A DNA stretch of 64,000 nucleotides from a bacterium (GCA_028821455.1 JAPPGE010000047.1:127873-191872); one strand, 5' to 3'; shown: positions 46,477 through 55,416, numbered from the stretch's first letter. Program-made: numbers and translations. The notes: generated by a model not told the origin, from the sequence alone.

Positions 46477-47211
46477 TTAGCACATCGTCAGACCGCCGCT
46501 GACGCTGATGACCTGGCCCGTGATCCAGCGCGCGTCGTCCGAGACGAGGAAGCTGACGACCGAGGCCTGTTCCTCGGGGAGTCCGAGCCGCCGAAAGGGC
46601 ACCTGCCGGGTAATGCGGCGGACCATCTCTGGGTTCTGTTCCTCGACATCCCGCATCAGCGGCGATTCTGTGGGGCCCGGCGCTGTGCAGTTCACGTTGA
46701 TGTTGTAGCGTGCGTTCTCGCGCGCGAGGCTCTTGGCGAAAGCGCATTCGGCGGCCTTTGCGCCGGCGTAGACAGCTTCGCCACCAGTGCCTATTTTTGC
46801 GGCATCAGAGGTAATGTAGACGATTTTGCCCGTCTTCCGTTCGACCATGCCCGGGAGCACCGCGTGGGTCACGTAGAGCGCGGCCAAGTAGTTCACTGCG
46901 ATCACTTTGTGCCAGTAGTCCGAAGTCTCTTCCTCGAAGCGGGTTCCCATGCACCATCCGGTCGTGTTGACGAAGGCTGCGATCGGACCCATACGGTCTT
47001 CGGCTGCGGCCACAGCAGAACGGACGGCGGCTTCGTCCGTCTGATCGACTCCCCACGTCTCTATCCGTGTTGTCGCTTGCGTTCGTGCGTTCGCCAGCCC
47101 GTCTTCGTCGATATCGAATGCGGCGATGTCGAAGCCGTCGGCCGACAGGCGCTCCACGCAAGCACTGCCCATGGCGCCACCGGCGCCCGTAACAAGGGCG
47201 GTTCCCTTCAT
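46477..47211 (-). CDS. SDR, BadH-like hydroxyacyl-CoA dehydrogenase
   Basis: 244-residue short-chain dehydrogenase: TGAGGAMGSACVERL cofactor loop, Asp after the second strand (AAFDIDE, NAD preference), VYITSDAAKIG, YAGAKAAE with the catalytic Tyr/Lys, CTAPGPTESPLM and the C-terminal ITGQVISVSGGLTM. Layout and tail are closest, from memory, to 2-hydroxycyclohexanecarboxyl-CoA dehydrogenase (BadH) and similar CoA-thioester alcohol dehydrogenases. Here it would oxidise the hydroxyacyl-CoA made by the operon's hydratase. The 126-base gap to the upstream GYD gene is the widest in the operon and could hold an internal promoter. Confidence 0.87.
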   Translation of the reverse strand: MKGTALVTGAGGAMGSACVERLSADGFDIAAFDIDEDGLANARTQATTRIETWGVDQTDEAAVRSAVAAAEDRMGPIAAFVNTTGWCMGTRFEEETSDYWHKVIAVNYLAALYVTHAVLPGMVERKTGKIVYITSDAAKIGTGGEAVYAGAKAAECAFAKSLARENARYNINVNCTAPGPTESPLMRDVEEQNPEMVRRITRQVPFRRLGLPEEQASVVSFLVSDDARWITGQVISVSGGLTMC

Positions 47212-47337
47212 CGGTGTCTCCGTTCAAGCAAATTCGCCGGTGCCAGTCTCCAACGTTGCCGGTCGCCGGCGCAATTCAGTTATTTTCAATACCTGCGTCG
47301 CCATTGTTTTGGGTGCGGCGGTACCGTCAGTTAACAT

Positions 47338-47640
47338 TCATTCTGCATTGCTCAGGCGCTCGATCAGTCCGCCATAGGCATCTGCGTCGAGCGCGACCAT
47401 AGTGGTCGTCTCGACGGCGCCGAGACGGCCCAGGATCAGCAGAAACTCTGCCATGGCCTCGTCCGTCGGCGCCCTGAAGACGACGACATAATCATAAGCC
47501 CCGAGTGTCATGAAGTACTGCTCCATCTTGACCGACAGACGCTCCATCGCAGGCGTCAGGGCGTCGCGGCGCTCGAAGGTCTTGGTGATCTCGGCCTTTC
47601 CTGCAGTCGTCAGCTTCACCAGCGATACGAACGTCTTCAT
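47338..47640 (-). CDS. GYD-domain protein
   Basis: 100-residue ferredoxin-like alpha/beta protein: KTFVSLVKLTTAGKAEITKT start, MEQYFMTLGAYDYVVVFRAPTDE centre carrying the G-x-YD motif that names the family, and FLLILGRLGAVETTTMVALD ending. GYD proteins have no firmly assigned reaction; they resemble small dimeric alpha/beta-barrel proteins. It is embedded in the operon (27 bases after the preceding SDR), so it probably assists one of these catabolic steps. Confidence 0.85.
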   Translation of the reverse strand: MKTFVSLVKLTTAGKAEITKTFERRDALTPAMERLSVKMEQYFMTLGAYDYVVVFRAPTDEAMAEFLLILGRLGAVETTTMVALDADAYGGLIERLSNAE

Positions 47641-47667
47641 GGATCGGTCCCCTTCCCGGAGCTTGGT

Positions 47668-48441
47668 TCAAATCGAACGGTTCACGCCGCCGTCCACGAG
47701 GATGCTTTGCCCGGTGATGTATCCAGCTGCTGGAGAAGTGAGGAACGCGGCCGTCGCGCCGATTTCCGCCAGAGCGCCGCGGCGGCCGAGTGGGATGGAT
47801 CGCAGAACCTCGTCGGGCTGATCCCAGTTCTCGAGAAATCCGGGAAGAATGGCGTTGATCCGTACGCCCTCGCGACCGTAGCGGTCGGAGTAGAGCTTCA
47901 CGAGGGCAGACAGGGCTGAGCGAGTCACTGAAGAGACCGGGTAGGTCAGCCGTGGTTCGAAAGCGGAGAAGGTCGAGATCAGGACGACCGAGCCGCCCGA
48001 CCGGCGACGCATGACCGGGATGGAAAGGCGCAGCAGCCGGACGGCGCTCAGAAACATCATGTCAAAGCCTGCCAGCCATTCGGCATCTTCGATTTCGATC
48101 GGCTCGAACGGGTCGTCGGCCGAGTAGGACGAAGCCCGTGACTGTGCCGTGCCGGCAATGTTCGTCGATCGCGGCGCGTGACCGGCGTTGAGTATCAGCG
48201 CGTCGAGCCGTCCGTAGGTCTCTACGGTCTGCGTGACGAGGCGTTCGAGATCGACCGGCTCGGTTATCGACCCGGACATACCAAGACCGCCCAGTTCCTC
48301 AGCGAGTTCACGTGCTGCGTCGGATCGCGACAGGAGTGAAACGGCATAGCCGCGATGCGCCATCGCCCGCGCACATTCCGCACCGATACCGCGTCCTGCG
48401 GCGGTAACGATGGCAACAGGTTTGCCGCTTCTTCGGTCCAT
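47668..48441 (-). CDS. SDR-family protein lacking the active-site lysine
   Basis: 257-residue short-chain dehydrogenase-like protein. The cofactor loop is TAAGRGIGAECARAM, followed by LILNAGHA and the Ser region VVLISTFSAFEP. The catalytic box reads TYPVSSVTRSAL instead of Y-x3-K: Tyr is present but Lys is replaced by Ser. The tail ITGQSILVDGGVNRSI is standard. Either it uses a displaced base, or it is a non-catalytic or altered-function member. It sits between the amidohydrolase (15-base gap) and GYD genes in the operon. Confidence 0.85.
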   Translation of the reverse strand: MDRRSGKPVAIVTAAGRGIGAECARAMAHRGYAVSLLSRSDAARELAEELGGLGMSGSITEPVDLERLVTQTVETYGRLDALILNAGHAPRSTNIAGTAQSRASSYSADDPFEPIEIEDAEWLAGFDMMFLSAVRLLRLSIPVMRRRSGGSVVLISTFSAFEPRLTYPVSSVTRSALSALVKLYSDRYGREGVRINAILPGFLENWDQPDEVLRSIPLGRRGALAEIGATAAFLTSPAAGYITGQSILVDGGVNRSI

Positions 48442-48456
48442 GTCATTTCTTCCCTG

Positions 48457-49350
48457 TCACTCGGTCCGCATTGCGCGCTGGAACGGGAAGAACTGCAGCG
48501 CGTTATCGCGCAAGAGCTTGCCACACGCAGCCGATTTGAAACCCAGGTCCTCGATTTCCCGTAATGCGCGCGCATGGTCGATGACGGGGAAGTCCGTGCC
48601 CCATAAGACCTTGTTCTGGCCGCGCGAGTTGGCAAACTGGACAAGGGAAGGTGTCCAGTACTTCGGCGCGTAAGCGGAAGTTCCGATAAAGACGTTCGGA
48701 TGCTTGGCGGCGAGGGCGATCGCTTCGTCGACCCAAGGCCACGCTGTGTGGGCGCAGAGAATCTTGAGTTCGCGAAAGTACAGCGCGATCTTGTCGAGAT
48801 AGACTGGCCTGCCGACCTCGATCGGCATCATGTCGAGCGTATGCCCCATGGAAATGACAACGGGCACGCCCAGTTCTGCGCACTTCGCATAGTAGGGAAA
48901 GTAGAAGGCGTGGTCCGGCGGCAGGTCGTAGCCGTGCGGGTGAATATGCGCGCCCACGAAGCCATGGGTCTCCACAGCGTCGGCCATGGCGCGCACGCCT
49001 TCAAGCCTCTGCATAGGGTTGATGCCGAAAAGGCCGTGTATCCGATCGGGATCGGCCTTTCGCGCCTCGACGATCTCCTCGACGCTTGTGCTTACGTTCA
49101 TGCGCTGCTCGAGGTAGGACCACGATGCGATCGCGGTAATGACCACCTTGTCGACGCCTGCGGCTGTCATCCGGCCGAGGAATTCTTCGGGCGAAAATCC
49201 CTTGAGATTGTCCATCAGTCCCAGGCGTTCGAACGTCTCGACTTCCTGCGGATTGCCGAGGAAATTGCGCTTCAGGTTCTCGGGCGTGAAATGGTTGCAG
49301 AGGCTGTCTATGGCGCCGGGCATGTCGTTCCGTGGATCTTGTTGCTTCAT
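48457..49350 (-). CDS. Amidohydrolase 2 (ACMSD-like TIM-barrel) family protein
   Basis: 297-residue metal-dependent hydrolase/decarboxylase fold. Features are VITAIASWSYLEQRMN, HIHPHGYDLPPD, a barrel His in VVISMGHT, LCAHTAWPWVDEAI and the terminal metal-Asp in LWGTDFPVIDHAR. The usual N-terminal D-x-H-x-H is reduced to DSLCNHFTPE, so only one of the two first-strand His is kept. Members decarboxylate or hydrolyse ring-derived acids. The ATG (49350) shares one base with the stop of the hydratase gene (TGATG), so it is coupled to it. Confidence 0.85.
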   Translation of the reverse strand: MKQQDPRNDMPGAIDSLCNHFTPENLKRNFLGNPQEVETFERLGLMDNLKGFSPEEFLGRMTAAGVDKVVITAIASWSYLEQRMNVSTSVEEIVEARKADPDRIHGLFGINPMQRLEGVRAMADAVETHGFVGAHIHPHGYDLPPDHAFYFPYYAKCAELGVPVVISMGHTLDMMPIEVGRPVYLDKIALYFRELKILCAHTAWPWVDEAIALAAKHPNVFIGTSAYAPKYWTPSLVQFANSRGQNKVLWGTDFPVIDHARALREIEDLGFKSAACGKLLRDNALQFFPFQRAMRTE

Positions 49351-50099
49351 CAATCGGGTTGACCGTCGAAGGGATCGACCTCTTCGCAGGTGAGGTTCAG
49401 GGCGTGCATGGTTGAGGCCGGGGCGCCAACAGCCTGATGCATGATGCGTTTGGCGCGGGCGAACACGGACGACTCGATGTCGGTCGCAAATTCGGCGGCA
49501 AACTGCATCGCCTCTTCTGCTGCCTTGCCGGGATCGGTTACGCGGTCGACGAGCCCTTGGTCAAAAGCCTCCTGCCCGGTCCAGACCTCTCCCAGCAGGA
49601 CGAGGCGCTTCGCCGGGCCAAGGCCAATGAGCGGCGGCAGGCGCGTGAGACCGCCCCAGGTCGGGCTACCACCCATCTTTCGGACCTCTGGGAGAGAGAA
49701 TATGGCGTCGCGCGCCGCGATGCGGTAATCGCAGGTCGCTGCAAGCTCCAGTCCGCCGCCCACGCAGTACCCCTCGACAGCGGCAATCACAAGACATGAG
49801 TGGTCGGCGATCTGATCCATCAGGCCGAGGCCGCGGCGAAAATGCGCACGCGAGGTCACCGTGTCGCGCTCCTTGTACGCCTTGATGTCGTCCCCTGCGC
49901 AGAAGGCGGCCGTACCCTGGCCTGTAAGAACGATTGCCGCAACATCGGCAGCCTCAAGCCGTTCGAACAGCTGCGACAGCATGACGACGGCCGTATGGTC
50001 GAGGGCGTTTCGCCGCCGTTCCCGGTTGATTGTGACCTTCGCGACGGCGTCGACGACAGTGCAGAGCACAGATCCCTCGGTGATCGCCAGATCAGACAA
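49350..50099 (-). CDS. Enoyl-CoA hydratase/isomerase family protein
   Basis: 249-residue crotonase: INRERRRNALDHTAV, the oxyanion-hole segment AFCAGDDIKAYKE, VEGYCVGGGLELAATCDYR with the first catalytic Glu, and FSLPEVRKMGGSPTWGGLTRL with the second Glu. CaiD-, BadK- and FadA-type hydratases share this pattern; it should hydrate the enoyl-CoA formed by the preceding dehydrogenase. The only fitting start is TTG (50099), overlapping the dehydrogenase stop by eight bases; AAGGG lies eight bases before it. Confidence 0.9.
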   Translation of the reverse strand: MSDLAITEGSVLCTVVDAVAKVTINRERRRNALDHTAVVMLSQLFERLEAADVAAIVLTGQGTAAFCAGDDIKAYKERDTVTSRAHFRRGLGLMDQIADHSCLVIAAVEGYCVGGGLELAATCDYRIAARDAIFSLPEVRKMGGSPTWGGLTRLPPLIGLGPAKRLVLLGEVWTGQEAFDQGLVDRVTDPGKAAEEAMQFAAEFATDIESSVFARAKRIMHQAVGAPASTMHALNLTCEEVDPFDGQPD

Positions 50100-51270
50100 G
50101 GTCGAACCCTTCGCGGGCGAGATGACGTCCGATGATCATCTTGTGAATTTGCGTCGTGCCGTCGTATATCTGGTAGGCTTTAGCATCCCGCATGAATCGG
50201 CCCAAGGGAACCTCCGTCGAGAGCCCGGTCGCTCCGAGAACCTGGATGGCTTCCACTGGCGCCTTCATCCCGATTTCAGTGCACGCGAGTTTGGCCATGG
50301 AGGCGAGCGTCGAAGCCCTCCGCGATGGACGCTGTTCCAGCTCGGCGATGGCGTGCAGCCAGAGCGTCCGAGCAGCCGCATATTCCGTCGCGAGATCCGC
50401 GAGGAGAAACTGAACACCCTGGTGATTGACGATCGAGGTGCCGAACGCTTGACGGTCCCGTGCATAGTTCGTGGCGATTGAGATCGAGGTGTGAGCGGCT
50501 CCCAGGGCCTTGGCGCTCACGTTGAGTCGCGCTTCGTCGAGAGCCTTCATGGCCATCTTGAATCCCTCGCCCTCCTCGCCGAGTCGCCGGTCTTCCGAAA
50601 CGAAACAATCGGAGAATTCCAGCGTCGACTGCGGCGACCCCCGCACGCTAAACAGGTCCTCGTCCCGCACAACCGCGAAACCAGGGTCGTCCTTGCGGAT
50701 GAGGAAGGCGGAAATGCCCGCGCTCCCGGCATTGGGATCGGTCTTCGCAAAGACTACGAGCACGTCGGCCATGCCGCCGTGGGTGCACCATGTCTTCGTG
50801 CCGTTCAAAATGTATCCGTCCGGCGTCTTGCGCGCCTCTGCCTTCATTGAGGCAGCATCTGATCCGGCAGAGGGCTCGGACATCGCGAACGCCGGGCACC
50901 ACTCTCCTCTTGCGACTCTCGGCAGGATCTCCCGCTTGAGCTCCTCGCTTCCGCATTCGACGATTGGATGGACGGCGTCCGGCCAGGTCGAAAGTATGAT
51001 CGCGAAAGAGCCGCTGCACCGGGCGACGAGTTCAATGATCTCGAGCCGCGTGCGCAGATCGAGGCCAAGGCCGCCATAGGCTTCCGGCAGGGCGATCCCA
51101 AAAAGACCAAGTTCCCCTGCCTGCTCGTGAAGGTCCCAAGGGTAGACATTCGAAGCGTCAATTTCCGCAGCTCGTGGTTCGATCACGTTCGAGACGAAGC
51201 GGCGCACCGAATCGAGCACCTGCTCGGCAGCGCCCGACCGGATTGGTGTCGCTTCGATATCGAGAGTCAT
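50092..51270 (-). CDS. Acyl-CoA dehydrogenase with Asp at the catalytic-base position
   Basis: 392 residues with complete family motifs: LGLFGIALPEAYGGLGLD, FAMSEPSAGSDAASM, YILNGTKTWCTHGGMAD, ARDRQAFGTSIVNHQGVQFLLADL and VEAIQVLGATGLSTEVPLGR. The catalytic segment reads YQIYDGTTQIHKMIIGR, with Asp replacing the Glu of YEGT. It should desaturate the acyl-CoA produced by the ligase gene 35 bases upstream; a gamma-butyrobetainyl-CoA- or alicyclic-type substrate is possible from context. It overlaps the hydratase gene. Confidence 0.9.
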   Translation of the reverse strand: MTLDIEATPIRSGAAEQVLDSVRRFVSNVIEPRAAEIDASNVYPWDLHEQAGELGLFGIALPEAYGGLGLDLRTRLEIIELVARCSGSFAIILSTWPDAVHPIVECGSEELKREILPRVARGEWCPAFAMSEPSAGSDAASMKAEARKTPDGYILNGTKTWCTHGGMADVLVVFAKTDPNAGSAGISAFLIRKDDPGFAVVRDEDLFSVRGSPQSTLEFSDCFVSEDRRLGEEGEGFKMAMKALDEARLNVSAKALGAAHTSISIATNYARDRQAFGTSIVNHQGVQFLLADLATEYAAARTLWLHAIAELEQRPSRRASTLASMAKLACTEIGMKAPVEAIQVLGATGLSTEVPLGRFMRDAKAYQIYDGTTQIHKMIIGRHLAREGFDLV

Positions 51271-51305
51271 TACACCATTTCCCGTTTTTCGGGTTACTGT
51301 ACAGA

Positions 51306-52916
51306 TTACGGCCGTTCCCAGGTGTCCTCGGTGACAGCCTCGGCGACCAGTGCCGTCTTAACGATCTTGTTCGTCGTGTTGCGCGATAGTGTGGGAAGGA
51401 CGCGAATGTAGCGTGGAAGCATGTGGCGCGCAACGCGGCGGGTGAGAAAGTCGACGACTTCCTCCGGTTCAATTGTCGTACTATCCTCAGGTTCGATCGC
51501 CACCATGACTTCGCTTTCGCTCTCGAATTCCGGGCAAGGTACGGCGTAGGCGGCACCCGCCGCGATGCGAGGATGCTCCGCTAGTTCGCGCTCGATCTCA
51601 AAACTCGAAATATTCTCGCCGCGTCGCCGAATCATGTCCTTCGAGCGGTCCACGAAATAGAAGCGCTCTTCGCCATCCTGCCGGAACAGGTCTCCGGTGT
51701 GGTGCCAGCCGTTTTGCCAGGCGCGCACCGTTTCCTCAGGCAAGTTGAAGTAGCGCGGCGCGATAACCCACGGCACTTCGCAGCGCACGATGAGTTCACC
51801 GACTTCGCCGACGGGGACGTCGCAATCGTTGGAATCGACGATCCGCGCCTCGAAACCACTGCGGATCCTGCCGCAATATCCGGCTACGATGTCATCGCCG
51901 TCCCGGACGAGATCCGAGGTGATCGGGGGACTTGTCTCGGTCTTGTCGTATTGCGTGTAAACTTCGACGCCGAAACGCCTGCGAAAGGCATGAACGCTGC
52001 CGATCAGGGGCTGCTGTACGATGAAGCGAAGCGGATTTTCTGCGTCCTGCTCCGTCTCCGGTTGGTTCAGCAGAAAATCGCACATTACCCCGAGCAGAAG
52101 CGTAGCCGTCACGCCGTAGTTCCGGATCTGCTGCCAGAAGCGCGAGGCGCTGAAACGTCTGACGACAACCATAGTGGCGCCTACGTGAAACACCGACCAC
52201 GGCACATACGCGCCGGAAATGTGGTAGTAGGCGAACGGTGCCAGGAAGGTGTCTTCGGCGTTCAGGTAGCGAAGGCCGTCGATCGCCATCGTGGCTGTGT
52301 GAATGTGAGAGCATTCCACGCCTTTCGACACACCTGTCGTTCCCGACGTAAAGAAGACTGTGTGCGTTTCCCACGGCTCGATCACGGGATCGCAGTCTGA
52401 CGGCATCGGCGATTCTGCGGACAGAACGTCCTCTCCAAGAATCTCGACGCCAGCTTCTTTGATCGGACGCGCGCTGAGTTCGCGCCCAACGACCACGACT
52501 CGCTCAAGGTGCGCGAACGAACACTGCGCTAGCAACTCAAGATATTCGCAGCCTGCGATGAGCAGCTCCGCCTCGCCATAGTCGATCATACGCTGAAGGA
52601 GCGGTACAGGCAGTTCTGTGTTTATCGGCATGAGGACCGCACCAAGATAGTAAAGCCCGAGCGAAACACGGACGACTTCCGGCCCGTTGTCGAGCATGAC
52701 TAGGACTCGTGTGCACTTTGCGACGCCGAGGGACGCGAGCGCGGCGGCAGCAGTTCGTGCGTGTCGCTGCGTTTCCGAATACGTCCAGGTGGGACCGCTC
52801 TCGAAGACTATGCAGGTCTTTTTCGGTCGCTCCGCGGCCTGCCGGTCCAGCATGCGGGGCAAAACACAGGTCTCGGCGTCATTCAGGCGGGCGTGAAGGG
52901 TTGCGACGTCAAGCAT
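51306..52916 (-). CDS. AMP-forming acid:CoA ligase, CaiC-like
   Basis: 536-residue ANL ligase. The P-loop is FFTSGTTGVSKGVECSH (near 190), then AYYHISGAYVPW, YDKTETSPP in place of YGxTE, GWHHTGDLF, the hinge DRSKDMIRRRGENISSFEIE and a terminal SRNTTNKIVK with the adenylation Lys. The RRxGENIS hinge resembles crotonobetaine/carnitine-CoA ligase and related betaine or cyclohexanecarboxylate ligases. It is the first gene of the eight-gene minus-strand operon and diverges from the LysR gene, so it is probably the entry enzyme of the pathway. Confidence 0.87.
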   Translation of the reverse strand: MLDVATLHARLNDAETCVLPRMLDRQAAERPKKTCIVFESGPTWTYSETQRHARTAAAALASLGVAKCTRVLVMLDNGPEVVRVSLGLYYLGAVLMPINTELPVPLLQRMIDYGEAELLIAGCEYLELLAQCSFAHLERVVVVGRELSARPIKEAGVEILGEDVLSAESPMPSDCDPVIEPWETHTVFFTSGTTGVSKGVECSHIHTATMAIDGLRYLNAEDTFLAPFAYYHISGAYVPWSVFHVGATMVVVRRFSASRFWQQIRNYGVTATLLLGVMCDFLLNQPETEQDAENPLRFIVQQPLIGSVHAFRRRFGVEVYTQYDKTETSPPITSDLVRDGDDIVAGYCGRIRSGFEARIVDSNDCDVPVGEVGELIVRCEVPWVIAPRYFNLPEETVRAWQNGWHHTGDLFRQDGEERFYFVDRSKDMIRRRGENISSFEIERELAEHPRIAAGAAYAVPCPEFESESEVMVAIEPEDSTTIEPEEVVDFLTRRVARHMLPRYIRVLPTLSRNTTNKIVKTALVAEAVTEDTWERP

Positions 52917-53149
52917 TGTCGATCCCGCCTTCCATACGAAAGATAGCCGGACAAGTGTAAGCGCCGAACGGTGTCAGCATACCGACCGCGAGGCGCCTGT
53001 AGGCCTACTATTTGCCAGCGGGCCGACTTCTCAACACAGTATTCCTGAACCGACCCCAAAAAATAAATCAGCCGAACCCATGGACACGAGAGTTTCCCCG
53101 GCGCATTGTCGTGGCGCATGGTTTCGTCATCGCTGGGGCAAAGTACAGC
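52917..53149. promoter_or_regulatory. Divergent control region between the CoA-catabolic operon and lysR
   Basis: This 233-base gap separates two divergent transcripts, the usual place for LysR binding sites. It contains a perfect palindrome GTAGGCCTAC (52999-53008) next to another, AGGCGCCT (52991-52998), and an A-rich patch near 53057-53065. The palindromes are the best operator candidates. I could not place a convincing -35/-10 pair. Confidence 0.5.
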
Positions 53150-54067
53150 ATGTACAAACTCCCTCCGTTGAACGCACTGCGAAGCTTCGAATCCGTAGGC
53201 CGCAACAGGAGTGTCGTCGGCGCTGCGCGGGACCTGAACGTGACGGAACCGGCTGTCAGCCGGGCAATCAAGATACTCGAAGATCACTTTGGCATAGCGC
53301 TTTTCCATCGCCACACCAACGGCATGGAACTGACGGAACAGGGGAAGCTCCTCCTACCTGTCATGTCAGAAGCGCTCAGGAACATTTCAGACGCCTGCGG
53401 CGCAATCTACGAGCAGCGTCGGCATCGCGTTTCGATCCTCGCAACTCCGTTCATCGCCTCGCATTGGCTTGCTCGGAGGCTGTCAAGTTACCTGGCTGAC
53501 GACGCTCAGGTCAGCGTGTTTGTTCACTCGTCCTTCCGGTTCGACGAACTGAAGCGCGCGGAATTCGACATCGCGCTCTGGTATGGCAATGTCGAGAAAG
53601 CCGGCTATGCGGTGGAGCCGTTTCTCACGATGACGCGCGTACCAACGTGTAGCGAGGCATTCGCGAAAAAGCACGGACTTGCGGGGGATGTGACGCGGCT
53701 CCGCGAATGCAGCCTCATTCACGAGTTCGACTACTCCGATTGGATGCACTGTTTCGAATCCGCCGGCCTCGATCCGACGGACGCCGCGCATGGGATCGTC
53801 ACGGACAACTTCGAGCTGACAATACAGAGCGCGCTGAACGATGTTGGCATAGCGCTCCTATTCGAAAACATAACTGAAACGATCACCTCCAGAGCCCGGC
53901 TGACTCACCCTCTGGGTTCGTCGATCGCAGTTCCCGTCCAATATTCGATGCTGATCCAGAAATGCAGGCGGGACGACCCGGCAGTCCGCGAAATGGCCGA
54001 TTTCCTGAGAGAGCAAGCCAAGTCGCCGACCGCTCGGAGAGCCGACGGGGCAAGCGCCCTTCATTGA
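53150..54067 (+). CDS. LysR-family transcriptional regulator (GcvA-like)
   Basis: 305 residues. The N-terminal helix-turn-helix spans about residues 5-65 (LPPLNALRSFESVGRNRSVVGAARDLNVTEPAVSRAIKILE), followed by the linker helix and a periplasmic-binding-protein-like effector domain with FDIALWYG. The LPPLNALRSFE start is typical of the GcvA/AmpR branch. I use ATG 53150; the upstream extension to 53012 is unlike the family. Transcribed away from the CaiC-like operon, it most likely senses the substrate or a CoA intermediate and activates that operon. Confidence 0.9.
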   Translation: MYKLPPLNALRSFESVGRNRSVVGAARDLNVTEPAVSRAIKILEDHFGIALFHRHTNGMELTEQGKLLLPVMSEALRNISDACGAIYEQRRHRVSILATPFIASHWLARRLSSYLADDAQVSVFVHSSFRFDELKRAEFDIALWYGNVEKAGYAVEPFLTMTRVPTCSEAFAKKHGLAGDVTRLRECSLIHEFDYSDWMHCFESAGLDPTDAAHGIVTDNFELTIQSALNDVGIALLFENITETITSRARLTHPLGSSIAVPVQYSMLIQKCRRDDPAVREMADFLREQAKSPTARRADGASALH

Positions 54068-54267
54068 AGGATTGTTAGTCGCGACCACAGAACTACTGAA
54101 TGCGCAGCGGTTAGTCTGGCAGGCTATCATTCCCCTTGGTGACGGATGCGGGTTAGGCATTCGTGAGTATAGGCACACTTATGGATCGGTGGCGAATTTA
54201 TCTGCTGGATTGGGAAACTCTCATCCGGTAACCTTGACCTTCAACGGCGGTCGCGAGGATAACGTGA

Positions 54268-55416
54268 ATGTCCAAAGTGGTGCTCATGGGCGTTGGTGAT
54301 GTGATTCTGGATCCGGAAACTCACAAGACGGCATTCGACGGTGTCAAGCATGTTCTGGCCGATGCAGATTTCACGGTTTGCAATTGCGACCAAATTTATT
54401 CGGACAAGTGTGAGGATCCCAGCGGGTATTGGCAGATTCAGGTGGGAGCGCCACCAAGCGATCCCTCAATGCTCGATTCCATTCGCGATGCGAACATCAA
54501 TGCCATCAACCTCGGGAACAACCACTCGCTGGATTGGGGTTACGAAGCAGTCTTCGACTGTCTCGAAAGATGCAAGAATAAGGGGATCACGACGTTCGGA
54601 GTTGGCCGGAATATTGAAGAAGCGCGCCGACCCGCGATTCTTGAGAAGAATGGAACGAGGATTGGGCTTCTTGCCTATTGTTGCATTGGCCCGAGCGGAT
54701 ATGAAGCAACGGACGTCCGTCCGGGGCATGTGCCCATGCGCGCTTTTACCCACTACGAACAGTGGGACCCCCAACCCGGCACGCCGCCGCTCATCCATAC
54801 CTTCGCGCACAAGAGAGACCTTCACGATATGGTAGACGACATCACGCAGCTTCGGCAAGAAGTCGATGTTCTCGTGGTTTGTTATCACTGGGGAGTCCAC
54901 TACATTCCGGAGATAATCGCCGACTACCAGTTCGAGGTAGGCCATGCGGCGGTCGACGCTGGCGCGGACGTCATTTTCGGCAATCACGCTCATCTGCCGA
55001 AGGGTATCGAGGTCTACAAAGGCAAGGTGATCTATTACGGCATGCACAATTTCGCTTGCCACGGAGAGTGGCAGCCGCCGGCGAAGCAACCAGGCTGTAA
55101 ATTTCCTGAGAGCTATCTGTGGGACTGGAGCCGATTCGGTTCATTAATGGTCGAGCGGTTCGGCAGAATACCTGACCATGAGTCCCGACCGACAATGATT
55201 GCGAAAATCGTCATCCAGAACGACACAATTCAACAGGTATCTTATGTCCCTTGCTATATCGGTGACGATTTAGCTCCTGTCGCGATGAAGCAGAGCGATG
55301 AACGCGGTCAAATTGTGTACGAGCATTTTCGAAAAATCAGCGACTCACAAGGGTTGAATACAACATTTACCTGGGAAGGTGACGAGATCCTCATAGGAGC
55401 CGGGGACGCGGAATGA
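54268..55416 (+). CDS. CapA-family metallophosphatase-like protein
   Basis: 382 residues resembling the PgsA/CapA domain (calcineurin-like fold). Motifs are GVGDVILD (metal Asp), NLGNNHSLDWGYEAVFDCL, HWGVHYIPE, and FGNHAHLPKGIEVYKGKVIYYGMHNFA, in the canonical order. There is no signal peptide or membrane anchor, unlike capsule CapA, and no poly-glutamate synthesis genes are near, so a cytosolic amide- or phosphoester-cleaving role is more likely. The 200 bases before it (54068-54267) contain no gene; GAGG lies nine bases before the ATG. Confidence 0.85.
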   Translation: MSKVVLMGVGDVILDPETHKTAFDGVKHVLADADFTVCNCDQIYSDKCEDPSGYWQIQVGAPPSDPSMLDSIRDANINAINLGNNHSLDWGYEAVFDCLERCKNKGITTFGVGRNIEEARRPAILEKNGTRIGLLAYCCIGPSGYEATDVRPGHVPMRAFTHYEQWDPQPGTPPLIHTFAHKRDLHDMVDDITQLRQEVDVLVVCYHWGVHYIPEIIADYQFEVGHAAVDAGADVIFGNHAHLPKGIEVYKGKVIYYGMHNFACHGEWQPPAKQPGCKFPESYLWDWSRFGSLMVERFGRIPDHESRPTMIAKIVIQNDTIQQVSYVPCYIGDDLAPVAMKQSDERGQIVYEHFRKISDSQGLNTTFTWEGDEILIGAGDAE

